Positions 22,849-23,973 of a DNA stretch of 23,973 nt are shown here, in pieces. The stretch covers positions 1-23,973 of the forward strand of contig URHR01000027.1 of NCBI GenBank assembly GCA_900547725.1, in the 5' to 3' direction. Within the stretch, counting starts at the first letter, position 1. Every line of letters starts with the position of its first letter. A model generated the notes under the pieces. It was not told where the DNA came from, did no database searches, and saw only the letters and a program-made list of their open reading frames with translations. The DNA is from an uncultured Eubacteriales bacterium. Its GTDB lineage: Bacteria > Bacillota > Clostridia > Oscillospirales > CAG-272. Both the position numbers and the translations under genes were made by a program.

Positions 22849-23898
22849 ATGTTACCTTATTTCAGAAAAACCGACCGCGACATTGCTTTTTTCGAGGAGT
22901 ATATCAATCCCCGCCTGCCGGCGCGCCTGTCTGATATGCATCTGCATATCACGCGCCCGTGCGATACCGTTCATGTCAGTCAGGAGCAGATAGACAAGGA
23001 CTGGGCAATGCAGTGCGGCTTCCGGATGGACGAAAAAGACCTGGCAGTCTATATGCAGACGCTTTGGGGAGACCGTACGGTATCGGTCAACGCATTTCCG
23101 ATGCCGATCCGCGGGGTGGATCTGGAGAGCGCCAACCGACATCTGAAAAACCTGTTGGACAGAGAATCCGGAAACGGACAGCTCCGCATCCGAACCGCCG
23201 AGATGGCAATCTCGCCCGATATGAATCCCGATGCGTGCGAGGAAATGCTCCTGCGCGGAAACTTTCTCGGCTACAAGCCGTATCCCGATCTGGTATCCGG
23301 CGAAAAAGGCGCGGATATCCGCATCCCCGATTTTCTGCCGGACGCGTTTATGAAATCCCTTGACCGGAATCGGCGCGCCGTTACCATCCACCTCCCCCGT
23401 GCGGGAAGAATCGCCTCCCCGGACAACATTCGGGAGCTGTTGGAACTGCGGCAGAAGTTTCCCGATGTCCGCATCATTATCGCGCACTACGGAAGAAGCT
23501 ACAACACCGAGGTCATCGAAGCCGCATGGCGGGAGATGGGCGACGACATGAAGGGATTCTGGTTTGACTGCGCCGCCGTGGTGAATCCCGCAATGCATCG
23601 GTTTATGTTGGAGCATCTGCCGCAGGATCGGATCTTTTACGGCAGCGATATGCCCCTCCTGCTGTGGCACGGAAGGCGAACATGGGAAAACGGAACTTAC
23701 CGGAATCACGTGCGGGAAGCATTCGCGTGGAGTGCCGGTCTGCCCGATTCCGAGGAGGAGAAGGAATCCTACACCTTCTTCCTGTATGAACAGATGAAAG
23801 CGTTATTGGACAGCACCTATGATATCGGCGGCAGGACGCTTGCCGAAAAGGTGCTCTGCACCAACGCCGAGAACTTCCTCCGCGAAGTCGGAGTATAA
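22849..23898 (+). CDS. Metal-dependent amidohydrolase (amidohydrolase 2 family, COG2159-like)
   Basis: The 349-residue TIM-barrel hydrolase has the metal-ligand series SDMHLHI (His31 and His33), TIHLPR (His181), IIAHYGRS (His213) and FYGSDMP (Asp267). GYKPYPD (141-147) occupies the position of the conserved barrel-strand lysine. Members of this family hydrolyse lactones (sugar lactonases such as LigI-like enzymes) or decarboxylate aromatic acids. A sugar lactonase is attractive beside an oxidoreductase of the Gfo/Idh/MocA type, which could generate the lactone. GGAG lies 8 bases before the ATG after an A-rich spacer. It ends the plus-strand unit, just before a GC-rich hairpin. Confidence 0.88.
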   Translation: MLPYFRKTDRDIAFFEEYINPRLPARLSDMHLHITRPCDTVHVSQEQIDKDWAMQCGFRMDEKDLAVYMQTLWGDRTVSVNAFPMPIRGVDLESANRHLKNLLDRESGNGQLRIRTAEMAISPDMNPDACEEMLLRGNFLGYKPYPDLVSGEKGADIRIPDFLPDAFMKSLDRNRRAVTIHLPRAGRIASPDNIRELLELRQKFPDVRIIIAHYGRSYNTEVIEAAWREMGDDMKGFWFDCAAVVNPAMHRFMLEHLPQDRIFYGSDMPLLLWHGRRTWENGTYRNHVREAFAWSAGLPDSEEEKESYTFFLYEQMKALLDSTYDIGGRTLAEKVLCTNAENFLREVGV

Positions 23899-23903
23899 CA
23901 TTC

Positions 23904-23936
23904 AGCCGCCCGGCACGGGAAACGTGCCGGGCGGCT
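23904..23936 (+). terminator. GC-rich hairpin after the amidohydrolase gene
   Basis: Perfect 14-bp arms (AGCCGCCCGGCACG and its complement) enclose a 5-base loop, 5 bases past the stop codon. No T-run follows (CAAACTG), so it may stabilise the 3' end or terminate imperfectly. Confidence 0.6.
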
Positions 23937-23973
23937 CAAACTGTAGACAAAAGGTGTTATCCAAAATAAGAAC

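Noticed and set aside
23937..23973. Possible promoter for a gene right of the window (TAGACA, then TAAGAA)
   Set aside because: The -10 match is weak and no downstream gene is visible to support it.

Overview
The window looks like chromosomal DNA from a spore-forming Clostridia-type Firmicute, plausibly a gut lineage. Pointers are a clear spoVT, a single-chain iron-sulfur L-serine dehydratase, GGAGG-type ribosome binding sites and textbook TTGACA-17-TATAAT promoters. Nothing seen here fixes the genus. There are no rRNA, tRNA, CRISPR, phage or transposase genes.

Layout. Positions 1-92 hold two palindromes next to a decapitated AraC-type regulator (99-399, +). spoVT (521-1078, -) follows with its own promoter and terminator. 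From 1545 to 9470 runs a nine-gene minus-strand operon that reads, in transcription order: FGGY kinase, archaeal-type triosephosphate isomerase homologue, YjbQ-like protein 2, AraA-family sugar isomerase, SIS-domain isomerase, YjbQ-like protein 1, FSA/transaldolase-family aldolase, TIM-barrel isomerase/epimerase, Gfo/Idh/MocA oxidoreductase. It ends at a strong terminator at 1285-1317. Upstream lies a tetR plus D-2-hydroxyacid dehydrogenase unit (9602-11261, -). Next comes a five-gene unit (11418-18583, -): DapA-family lyase/aldolase, heparinase II-like lyase, lipoprotein solute-binding protein, M20 amidohydrolase, NAD-dependent epimerase-like protein. Then come L-serine dehydratase, a GNAT acetyltransferase and a small membrane protein (18744-21748, -). 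Divergent from these is a plus-strand pair, a second Gfo/Idh/MocA protein and an amidohydrolase (21929-23898).

How it fits together. The nine-gene operon reads as an aldose route: isomerise to a ketose (AraA-like), phosphorylate (FGGY), split by an aldolase, isomerise the short phosphate products (TIM or SIS). Two YjbQ proteins of unknown role sit inside it. I cannot name the sugar. The five-gene unit suggests uptake and intracellular eliminative cleavage of an acidic glycan or uronate-containing oligosaccharide, followed by aldol or dehydratase steps.

The main regulatory observation is a related 12-bp element of the form (C/A)TAAA(C/T)(A/G)GTT(A/G)(G/T). It lies in front of four units: the kinase operon, the tetR unit, the DapA-family unit and the plus-strand pair. 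At tetR it sits just downstream of a TTGACA-17-TATGAT promoter. The simplest reading is that this TetR protein represses itself and coordinates the whole locus as one catabolic regulon.
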